Below, one piece after another: positions 43,316-50,150 of a stretch of 63,602 nucleotides of DNA. The position numbers and the translations under genes are program-made. This stretch comes from Frateuria sp. Soil773. Lineage in GTDB: Bacteria > Pseudomonadota > Gammaproteobacteria > Xanthomonadales > Rhodanobacteraceae. Numbering within the stretch: position 1 is the stretch's first letter; every line of letters starts with the position of its first letter. The notes beneath the pieces were generated by a model. It had not been told where the DNA came from, did not search any database, and saw only the letters and a list, made by a program, of their open reading frames with translations. Location of the stretch: the NCBI RefSeq assembly GCF_001428405.1, contig NZ_LMSL01000002.1, positions 17,415 to 81,016 of the forward strand, given 5' to 3'.

Positions 43316-43825
43316 CTAGTCCGGCACCACCGCGATAGCGTCCACTTCCAGCAGCAGGCCGTCCCGCGCCAGCCGGCGCACTTCGACCAGGGTGCTGGCC
43401 GGTGGATGCGCGCGGTCGATGTAGCGGTCGCGCGCGGCGCGCAGTGCCTGCAACTGGCTCATGTCGGTGACGTACATGGTCAGCTTCACCACGTGGGAAA
43501 AGTCGGCGCCGGCGCCTTTCAGCGCGGTATCCAGGTTGGCGAACACCTGCTGCGCCTGCGCGGCGAAGTCGTTGGCGCCGACCAGCTTGCCCGCGCGGTC
43601 GAACGCGATCTGTCCCGACAGGTACAGCGTGCGCCCGGCCGGGGCCACCACCACGTGGGTGTAGCCGGCCGGCGACGCCAGGCCGGGTGGATCGACGAAC
43701 CGCAAGCCGGCATCGGCCGAGGCCGGCCTCGCTGGCGCGGAAGCCGCGGCGGCTGGCTGCGCAAAGGCGGCCGAAACCAACGCGCCGGCCAGCAACGCGG
43801 CAAACGATCCTGGGGACTTGGACAC
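43316..43825 (-). CDS. Exported RidA/YjgF-family protein
   Basis: A 169-residue Rid-family protein with a signal peptide (FAALLAGALVSAAFAQPAAA). The Rid fold is clear: HVVVAPAGRTLYLSGQIAFD, FANLDTALKGAGADFSHVVK and VEVRRLARDGLLLEVDAIAVV. RidA enzymes use a conserved Arg (R105 in E. coli TdcF) in A-R-S-C-V to deaminate enamines; here the position reads A-S-T-L-V, so classical deaminase activity is unlikely and it belongs to an Arg-lacking Rid subgroup. The GTG at 43825 follows GAGGAG. A periplasmic site is unusual. Confidence 0.87.
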   Translation of the reverse strand: MSKSPGSFAALLAGALVSAAFAQPAAAASAPARPASADAGLRFVDPPGLASPAGYTHVVVAPAGRTLYLSGQIAFDRAGKLVGANDFAAQAQQVFANLDTALKGAGADFSHVVKLTMYVTDMSQLQALRAARDRYIDRAHPPASTLVEVRRLARDGLLLEVDAIAVVPD

Positions 43826-43869
43826 GGCTTGCTCCTCTTGCGTGGCGGGAGCGCACGATGCTAGCCCAA

Positions 43870-44031
43870 GCCATCCCCGCACGGTCCGCCGGCGCGGTCC
43901 CAATCCGTGAGACGCACCGCCGCTAACTTGCCCCGGCCGATGCGGATCCCCTCCGGCTCGGCGCCGGCTCACCTGGCAGTGGTCGGTTCAAACCCCTTTG
44001 CCGCGCCGGCGTGCACCGGCGCGGCTTTTTT
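43870..44031 (+). ncRNA. Candidate small RNA ending in an intrinsic terminator
   Basis: A 10-pair perfect terminator (44000-44031) is oriented rightwards but the only genes nearby are the leftward RidA-like gene to the left and the exported EEP gene starting at 44121 to the right. An RNA starting somewhere after 43830 would be about 130-180 bases and ends before the next gene. It could equally be an attenuator in a leader of the EEP gene. The 5' end is not determined. Confidence 0.32.
44000..44031 (+). terminator. Strong intrinsic terminator without an upstream gene
   Basis: GCCGCGCCGG-CGTGCA-CCGGCGCGGC followed by T6. Ten perfect base pairs with a U tail, 90 bases before the next start codon. 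Confidence 0.88.
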
Positions 44032-44120
44032 GCGTGGGCCACCGGGTCCGGCCGCGCAACGATCGCGACGCGCGGCTGTGCTACGGTCGTGAAGATCCCC
44101 CTCTTTCGACGGAGCCGGCC

Positions 44121-44993
44121 ATGCGTTCCTTCCGCCTGTTTCTGATCGCCGCCCTGTGGGCTCTGTGCGCCGCGCCGCTGGCCGCGCAGACGTTGCGCGT
44201 GATGACCTTCAACGTGCGCCTGGGCACCGCCGACGACGGCCCCAACCGATGGGAGCTGCGGCGCGACATCATGGTGCGCACGATCCTCGAGCAGCATCCC
44301 GACCTGTTCGGCACGCAGGAACTGTACAAGTTCCAGGGCGACTACCTCGCCGGCAAGCTGCCGCAGTACCGCTGGTTCGGGCTCGGCCGCTTCGGCAACG
44401 ACGGCGACGAGCACATGGGCGTGTTCTACCGCGCGGACCGGCTCGAGGTGGTGGAATCGGGCAACTTCTGGCTGTCCGACACACCGGACAAGCCGGGCAG
44501 CATCACCTGGGGCAACGTGTTCCCGCGCATGGTGACCTGGGCGCTGTTCGAGGTGAAGGCCACCCACCGGCGCTTCTACTACTACAACACGCACTTCCCG
44601 TACCGCGACCAGGACGAGCCGATCCGCACCCGCTCCGCACAGGCGATCCTGGCCCGCATGAAGACCCTGCCCGCCGGCGTGCCGTTCGTGCTCACCGGCG
44701 ATTTCAACAGCCCGCCCGACCGGCCCGACCACGCCCTGCTCACCCGCACGCTGCACGACGCCTGGCTCGACGCGGCGAAGCGCAGCGGCCCGGAAGCCAC
44801 CTTCCACAATTTCACCGGCAAGCCGGACCATCGGATCGACTGGATCCTCTACCGCGGCTTCAAGGCCAGCGACGTGCGCACCGTCACCACGCAGCAGGAC
44901 GGCCGCTATCCGTCGGACCACTTCCCGGTGGTGGCCGACCTGCAATGGCTGCCCTCGGCGGCCGCGAGCGGGAGCGCCGGTAGCAGCCACTGA
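44121..44993 (+). CDS. Exported endonuclease/exonuclease/phosphatase-fold protein
   Basis: A 290-residue protein with a signal peptide (FRLFLIAALWALCAAPLAAQ) and one EEP domain. Motifs: LRVMTFNVRLGT (Asn), PDLFGTQELYKFQ (metal Glu), YYYNTHFPY, LTGDFNSPPD (Asp-Asn), and RIDWILYRGF ... YPSDHFPVVADL (catalytic Asp-His). This matches the secreted branch acting on sugar phosphates, phosphodiesters or polyphosphates; the substrate is unknown. GGAG nine bases ahead sets the ATG. Confidence 0.9.
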   Translation: MRSFRLFLIAALWALCAAPLAAQTLRVMTFNVRLGTADDGPNRWELRRDIMVRTILEQHPDLFGTQELYKFQGDYLAGKLPQYRWFGLGRFGNDGDEHMGVFYRADRLEVVESGNFWLSDTPDKPGSITWGNVFPRMVTWALFEVKATHRRFYYYNTHFPYRDQDEPIRTRSAQAILARMKTLPAGVPFVLTGDFNSPPDRPDHALLTRTLHDAWLDAAKRSGPEATFHNFTGKPDHRIDWILYRGFKASDVRTVTTQQDGRYPSDHFPVVADLQWLPSAAASGSAGSSH

Positions 44994-45132
44994 GCCCCTC
45001 CGGCACGACGCTTCCAGGGAGCCTCGGACAACCGACGTGGACTCGTCCGTTCCTGGGAACTGCTGCAGCCGAAGGGCAACCCGGACAAGGAACCCAGCGC
45101 CTTTTCTTCCGGCAATTTCTCGAAAGCCCCGG

Positions 45133-45157
45133 ACCCCGGCTTCCGCCGGGGTGATGG
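45133..45157. repeat. Half-element of the dispersed palindrome
   Basis: ACCCCGGCTTCCGCCGGGGTGATGG resembles one arm of the 114-bp elements. It lies between the convergent EEP and transpeptidase genes and could serve as a terminator. Confidence 0.5.
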
Positions 45158-45175
45158 CAGTTTTCGGGGCTCCCG

Positions 45176-46855
45176 TCAGTTACCCGCGGCGGACGGCTGG
45201 CGCGGGCGGTCCAGCGCACGCAGCACCGGCGCGTCGCGCCCGTAGATATCGGGGCGGAAGCCGAGCCGGCCGTCCTCGCGCAGGTCCACCGTCCAGTACG
45301 CCAGCAACACCGGCACCGGCCGGGGCAGCATCACCGTGCGGGTCTTGTCGGTGTCGATCGCGCGGTCGATCGCCGCGCGGTCCCAGCGCGCCGGATCGTC
45401 CAGCAGCAGCTCGACCAGCTCGCGCGGCCGCTCCACGCGGATGCAGCCGGAGCTGTTGGCGCGCTGCTCGCGGGCGAACAGCTCCTGGTGCGGCGTGTCG
45501 TGCAGGTAGATCGCGTAGTCGTTCGGGAAGCGGATCACCACGCGCCCCAGCGAATTGCCGGGGCCGGCGTCCTGGCGCAGCACGATGCCGCGCGGGCGGT
45601 TCCAGTCCACGCTGGCCGGCGAGCGCGGGTTGCCCTGCGTGTCCAGCACGCGGATGCGGTTGGCCGCGAGGTAGCCGGGGTTCCTGCGCACCTTCGGCAG
45701 GATGTCGTTCTTCAGGATGGTCGGCGGCACCGTCCAGGTCGGGTTGAGCGTGAGGTAGGTGATCTGCGACTTGAACACCGGCGTGCTGCGGTACGGCTTG
45801 CCCACCTGCACGCGCGAGCGCCATACCGGCTTGCCGTCGCGGTAGTAGGCGATCCGGTAGCCGGCGATGTCCACCACCACGAACTCGCCCTGCAACTGGT
45901 GCAGCAGCCAGCGCGCGCGTTCCAGGTTCACCCGCAACTGGTCGATGCGCGCCTCCACCGGAACGTTCAGCGCGGCCAGCGTCGCCGCGCCGAGATGGCC
46001 GTCCGCGGTCAGGTACTGCTCCTGCTGGAACTGCTTGAGCGCCGCCTCCAGCGCGGGGTCGTAGAACTCGCCCGCACCGGCGCCAGCATCCGCGGCCAGG
46101 TAGCCGCCCAGCACCAGCCGCTGGCGCAGCGCGGGCACCCGCGGATCGCTCGTCCCGGGCTTCAGCGTCGGACCTTCCGGAACCTGCGGCCAGCCGCCCT
46201 GCGCCGCCAGCACGCGCAGCTTCGCCAGCATCGTGCGCAGCTCGCCGTACAGCGGGTTCTGCGGGCGCGCGCGGTCGAACAGGGCGGCGATTTGTCCCTG
46301 CGCCAGGGCGTCGCGCAGCGCCTGCAGGCCCTGTGCGGGATCGAGCTGGCGCGGATCGAAGTTCCAGTGCGGGTCCAGCGTGGACGGATCCACCTTGCCG
46401 CGGTACAGGTGCATCAGCGCGGTGAGGCACGACTGCGTGGCAAGCAGGTCGAACTGCGCGCGCTGCAACGGCGTCGCCCGCGGGTCGGCCAGCACCGCGC
46501 GGCGCTGCTCCAGCTCGGCCACCGCGTAGTCCTGGGGGTTCAGCCCGTCGGCATCCATGCCGCGCAGCGCCGCCAGCAACTGGTCGACGTCGCGCGGCTG
46601 CGTCCATGCCGGCGCGAACCCGTCCTGCTGGTAGAAATCCGCCTGCGCATTCTCCAGCACGCTGACGCCGTCGGGCGGCGCGCTGCGCAGTTGCTCCACC
46701 CGTTCGCGGATCAGCTCGGCCTCCGGCGACAGGGCCACCGTCGCAGCCGGCGCCGGTGCCGGCTGCGGCAGCGCGGATTGGGCATGCAGGGGGACGCTCA
46801 ACGCCAGCATCAGCACGGCGAGGCAGGGCAGGCTTCGGGGACGCAGGGGCGACAC
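45176..46855 (-). CDS. L,D-transpeptidase, YcbB/LdtD type
   Basis: A 559-residue exported peptidoglycan enzyme. Signal peptide SLPCLAVLMLALSVPLHAQ; an N-terminal scaffold domain (about 40-230); a peptidoglycan-binding domain near 245-310 (VPALRQRLVLGGYL); a YkuD catalytic domain from about 330 with HDTPHQELFAREQRANSSGC, where the catalytic Cys is in SSGCIRV. This order is that of E. coli YcbB/LdtD, which forms 3-3 cross-links and gives beta-lactam tolerance. The GTG at 46855 follows GGAAT. Divergent from a second transpeptidase. Confidence 0.92.
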   Translation of the reverse strand: MSPLRPRSLPCLAVLMLALSVPLHAQSALPQPAPAPAATVALSPEAELIRERVEQLRSAPPDGVSVLENAQADFYQQDGFAPAWTQPRDVDQLLAALRGMDADGLNPQDYAVAELEQRRAVLADPRATPLQRAQFDLLATQSCLTALMHLYRGKVDPSTLDPHWNFDPRQLDPAQGLQALRDALAQGQIAALFDRARPQNPLYGELRTMLAKLRVLAAQGGWPQVPEGPTLKPGTSDPRVPALRQRLVLGGYLAADAGAGAGEFYDPALEAALKQFQQEQYLTADGHLGAATLAALNVPVEARIDQLRVNLERARWLLHQLQGEFVVVDIAGYRIAYYRDGKPVWRSRVQVGKPYRSTPVFKSQITYLTLNPTWTVPPTILKNDILPKVRRNPGYLAANRIRVLDTQGNPRSPASVDWNRPRGIVLRQDAGPGNSLGRVVIRFPNDYAIYLHDTPHQELFAREQRANSSGCIRVERPRELVELLLDDPARWDRAAIDRAIDTDKTRTVMLPRPVPVLLAYWTVDLREDGRLGFRPDIYGRDAPVLRALDRPRQPSAAGN

Positions 46856-46985
46856 GGCAGATTCCTTTGCGCGGGATCGCCCCCGTCTTAGCACAGCCGC
46901 CCCATGCTGCAAACCGGGTGGGACACATCCTTAACCCGCGGCTGCTAGGATCGGGCGCCGTATCCGCCGCCGCACCCATGCCCCG

Positions 46986-47687
46986 ATGAACCGACTCCTG
47001 CGCCACGTCGCCGCCGCGGCGTTCCCTCTCGCCACCGTCCTCGTTCCCGCGCACGCTGCCGACGACTCGCTGCAGGCCGCCCTGAGCCGGCTGGCCCCGC
47101 AGGCCAACCCGAAGGTGATCGGGCTGGCGCTGGCCGCCACCGAGTGCGCCGCCGCGCAAGGCCAGCCGCCGTCCGACCGGCTCGCGGTGATCGACTACTC
47201 GCGCCCTTCCACCGAGCCGCGGCTGTGGGTGTTCGACCTGGTGCGGCGCAAGCTGCTGTTCCACGAACTGGTCGCGCACGGCCGCAACACCGGCGACAAC
47301 CTCGCGACGAAATTCTCCAACCGGCCGGACAGCCTGGAATCCAGCCTCGGCCTGTTCCGCACGCGCGACACCTACGCCGGCCGCAACGGCTATTCGCTGC
47401 GCATGGACGGCCTCGAACCGGGCACCAACGACCGCGCGCTGGACCGCGCCCTGGTGATCCACGGCGCCTCCTACGTCAGTTCCGCCATGGCCAGCCGGCA
47501 GGGCCGGATCGGCCGCAGTTGGGGCTGCCCCGCCGTGCGCAGCGCCATCGCGCGGCCGTTGATCGATACGCTCAAGGGTGGCCAGTACGTGTTCTCCTAC
47601 TATCCCGATGCCCGCTGGCTGAGCGCCTCGCCGTACCTAAAATGCAATGCCGGGCGCGCCATGACGGCCAGCCTCCGGGCACCCTAG
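46986..47687 (+). CDS. L,D-transpeptidase catalytic-domain family protein (YkuD_2)
   Basis: A 233-residue exported protein (signal MNRLLRHVAAAAFPLATVLV, cut after AHA). It contains the YkuD_2 pattern: LAVIDYSRPSTEPRLWVFDL, HGRNTGDNLATKFSN, SSLGLFRTRDTYAGRNGYSL, RALVIHGASYV and GRSWGCPAVR with the presumed catalytic Cys. These are murein L,D-transpeptidase-like proteins of unsettled reaction. Divergent from the YcbB-type gene; the 130-base gap should carry both promoters. Confidence 0.88.
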   Translation: MNRLLRHVAAAAFPLATVLVPAHAADDSLQAALSRLAPQANPKVIGLALAATECAAAQGQPPSDRLAVIDYSRPSTEPRLWVFDLVRRKLLFHELVAHGRNTGDNLATKFSNRPDSLESSLGLFRTRDTYAGRNGYSLRMDGLEPGTNDRALDRALVIHGASYVSSAMASRQGRIGRSWGCPAVRSAIARPLIDTLKGGQYVFSYYPDARWLSASPYLKCNAGRAMTASLRAP

Positions 47688-47713
47688 CCGCACCGGATCG
47701 TTCCGCCCGCAGC

Positions 47714-48465
47714 TCACTTGGCCGCCACCTGCCGCTTGCGTTCGAGCAGGTAGATCCGCTCGATGCGGGCGGCAGGGCTGGATCCGCACGAGGCCAGCCG
47801 GGCCACCATGCGCACGCCGGCCTGGCGTTCCGGTGCGGAGAACTCCATCGTGCGCACCGGGGCGCCGCCGCGCTCCGCGTCGAGCATGCCGGCATAGGCG
47901 CCCATGTCGGCGGGCCGCGCTTGCAGGTCCCGGTTGAGCGCGGCGGCGAGCGCCTGCACCGAGGCGACGGTCATGCCGCGGCCGGACTGCTCGTAGAGCG
48001 TGCGCACGGCGCGGTCCTCTCGCGCATACATCACCTTCAGCAGCGCCATCGCCTTGATCCGGCACGCCAGCGCCAGCACGATCATGCCGCCGTAGACCAC
48101 CAACACCCGCAGCCGCGTGGCAACGCCCACCCACAATGCCAGCCGCGGCCAGGCCTGGCCTGGCCTGCCAGCACGCCGCTCAAGCCGAGTGCGAACAACG
48201 TGCCTGACAGGTCTCCTCCCGCGCGCGCCACCGCGTGGGCCTGGTGCTTGAAGAACAGGCCATCGTTCCAGTCGTAACCGCCTTTCATCGCGATCACGGG
48301 AATCCCCAATACGATGACGACCGCAGCGAGCGCGAGGCAGAAGATCAGGCCCGTCGGCACGGTATCGGATGGCGGCGCGCCATCGAGTCCGGCAAGGACC
48401 GAAGGTCGTGCATCACCATGTCGAGCGCCTTCGTTCATGGGCGACTTGCCTATCCGTTGATTCAC
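47714..48465 (-). pseudogene. Membrane-protein gene broken by a frameshift at a 5-bp tandem repeat
   Basis: Two adjacent minus-strand readings belong together. The first (from 48465) gives MNQRIGKSPMNEG..., a membrane helix TGLIFCLALAAVVIVLGIPV and LFALGLSGVLAG, then runs into non-native sequence. The second gives LALWVGVATRLRVLVVYGG, IVLALACRIKAM and a C-terminal domain rich in Arg, ending RIERIYLLERKRQVAAK. Removing one AGGCC unit at 48152-48166 joins them in one frame of about 248 residues (… VLAGQAWPRLALWVGV …). Unknown family; N-terminal membrane part and a periplasmic or cytoplasmic tail. A sequencing error in the repeat would look the same. Confidence 0.72.
48152..48166. repeat. 5-bp tandem repeat, three units, site of frameshift
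   Basis: GGCCT three times (AGGCC on the coding strand). Two units would keep the surrounding gene in frame; three, as here, shift it. Confidence 0.85.
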
Positions 48466-48586
48466 GAGCGGCTGAAAACGACTCGGCTTGACCTCGTTTC
48501 TGACTTGATGCTATTCGAACAAGGTCGCCCGCTCGCAGGAGCGGCAAGCGACAAGACGTTCAATGGATCGCAAAAGGAGATGCACT

Positions 48587-48793
48587 ATGAAGACGTTCAA
48601 GAAAGGCAAGATGGCGCTTTTCGCCATGATGGTGGTCACCGCATTGTCCGGCTCGGCAATAGCCGCCTCGCGATGCGCGGTTTGCGATCAGGTCCATCGC
48701 GACTGCCTTGCCCAAGCGTATGACCATCAGGATGTATTACGTTGCGACAACGACTGGAAGGAATGCAGGCGCTCCGGCTGCACCCTTCCCTGA
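48587..48793 (+). CDS. Small cysteine-rich exported peptide
   Basis: A 68-residue protein: signal peptide MALFAMMVVTALSGSAIAA preceded by a basic start (MKTFKKGK), then a mature part of about 40 residues with six cysteines (SRCAVCDQVHRDC, VLRCDNDWKEC, RRSGC). The spacing C-x2-C-x6-C-x12-C-x6-C-x4-C allows three disulfides. AGGAG eight bases ahead supports the start. Base composition here is less GC-rich than the neighbours. No family recognised; an effector, inhibitor or metal-binding peptide are all possible. Confidence 0.72.
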   Translation: MKTFKKGKMALFAMMVVTALSGSAIAASRCAVCDQVHRDCLAQAYDHQDVLRCDNDWKECRRSGCTLP

Positions 48794-48796
48794 TTG

Positions 48797-48824
48797 CTTG
48801 CCGCAAAAGACTTGCCGCAAAAGA
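48797..48824. repeat. Perfect 14-bp tandem duplication
   Basis: CTTGCCGCAAAAGA occurs twice in succession immediately after the Cys-rich peptide gene. Confidence 0.85.
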
Positions 48825-48909
48825 AAAAGGGGGGAGGAATCCTTCCTCCATTCTTCAACATGACGTACCGATCCGTCTTGGTGAAAAACGCACTCCTTAT
48901 CGGTACGCA

Positions 48910-49833
48910 TCAGTCCGCATGCGCCAGCGCGAAATCGATCGCCGCGCAGACCGCCGCCACCTGCGCGGCGTTGCACTGCTCGGGCGTGGCGCGCGGGCTG
49001 TCGGGGTAGACCTCGGTGGTGGTCTTGTAGCGGGCATGGGTGATGCCCGCGCAGAGGCCGAGCCGTTCCAGCGCGTACTCGATGACGCCCGGCGCGACCA
49101 CCGGCGAGCCGATGATCTCGCCGTTGGCGTCGGCCGGCGCGATGTGGGTGACTTTCGCCACCGCCGCGATCACCGCCTGCTGGAACTTGGGTTGCGGGTG
49201 CTCGCTGTCGTCGACCAGGTAGAAGCCGTCCGGGATTTCGCCCGGCTCGTAGGCCGCGCCGTCGCGCGCGGCCAGCGCGGGACGGAACTCGGACTCGTCG
49301 GTGTCGGTGGTCTCGTGCAGGTCGATGTGCACCAGCACGCGGTCGCGCAGCGGCGCGACCAGGCGCATCAGCGCCGCCGATTCCTGCGCCGGGCTGTTCT
49401 CGCGGAACGAGCGGTTCGGGTCGATCGCATCCGCGTTCCAGCGGTGGATGCGCTCGTACGCCCAGGGGCTGACGCAGGGCGCCACCAGCAGGTTGGCCTT
49501 GCCCGCGTAGTCCGCCGCGTGCCCTTCGGCGAACTGCAGCGCGCCGTGCACGCCGCTGGTCTCGTAGCCGTGCACGCCGCCGGTCACCAGCGCGCAGGGC
49601 AGGTCGTCGCGCCAGTCGCGGCTGCCGATGGCGAACAGCGGATAGCTGCCGGAGGGATAGTCCAGCCGGCCGTATTCCGCCACGTCGAAGCGCGCGCGCA
49701 GGGCGTCGATCCTGCGCAGCACGTCCGCCTCGTAGCTGCGCTTCACGTCCTGCCGCGACAACCACTGCGCCACCTCCTCCCTGCCCCACGGTGTTCCGGG
49801 TTTGCCGATGGGGTAGAAGGCCTGGATCGTCAT
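48910..49833 (-). CDS. M14-family zinc carboxypeptidase-like protein
   Basis: A 307-residue cytoplasmic enzyme of the M14 / succinylglutamate desuccinylase-like fold. Zinc ligands are in GGVHGYETSG (H-x-x-E) and VLVHIDLHETTDTDESEF (His), with TTTEVYPDSPRATPEQ carrying the likely catalytic Glu. It probably removes a C-terminal or acyl-linked residue from a small peptide or amino acid; exact substrate unknown. ATG 49833 begins MTIQAFYPIGKPG; an upstream reading lacks a ribosome-binding site. Confidence 0.87.
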   Translation of the reverse strand: MTIQAFYPIGKPGTPWGREEVAQWLSRQDVKRSYEADVLRRIDALRARFDVAEYGRLDYPSGSYPLFAIGSRDWRDDLPCALVTGGVHGYETSGVHGALQFAEGHAADYAGKANLLVAPCVSPWAYERIHRWNADAIDPNRSFRENSPAQESAALMRLVAPLRDRVLVHIDLHETTDTDESEFRPALAARDGAAYEPGEIPDGFYLVDDSEHPQPKFQQAVIAAVAKVTHIAPADANGEIIGSPVVAPGVIEYALERLGLCAGITHARYKTTTEVYPDSPRATPEQCNAAQVAAVCAAIDFALAHAD

Positions 49834-50150
49834 CGTCTCGCTCGCTGTGCCGTGAAATGGGGGAAAGGCGAAGCGTAGCACCGGCCCGGACGCACCTGCG
49901 ATTCCCGTTCTACCTGATGCTGTCCGTCCAGGCGATCGGGCTGCTGGTCCGTCATACGGTCATCGGCAGGCTGCTCAACGGCAAGCGGATGCGTGGCGAG
50001 CCGGCAGTCGTCGCCACGTAGAAGATTGTGCGGTCGGCTGCCCTGTGTTCTCGCTGCCGGAAGCTTCCACTCCGGTTGCGTGACCCTGCGCGAAGGCGCT
50101 GGATTCCAGCTTTCGCTGGAATGACGGCGTACCCGGGGATGACGGCGTGC
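49834..50150. other. Intergenic stretch, 317 bases, with a half-palindrome near its end
   Basis: No gene supported. A short rightward reading around 49895-50021 (FPFYLMLSVQAIGLLVRHTV) looks membrane-like and may be a gene fragment. ATTCCAGCTTTCGCTGGAAT at 50103-50122 is an arm of the dispersed palindromic repeats, near the receptor gene's stop. Confidence 0.5.
50103..50122. repeat. Half-element of the dispersed palindrome
   Basis: ATTCCAGC-TTTC-GCTGGAAT, followed by GACGG as in the complete elements. Confidence 0.6.

Noticed and set aside
43975-44000. GGTTCAAACCCC resembling a tRNA T-arm
   Set aside because: The flanking bases do not pair into T, anticodon or acceptor stems on either strand.
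49895-50021. Short plus-strand reading with a hydrophobic stretch (YLMLSVQAIGLLV)
   Set aside because: No start codon with a binding site in a sensible place; at best a gene fragment. Kept only as a note in the intergenic entry.
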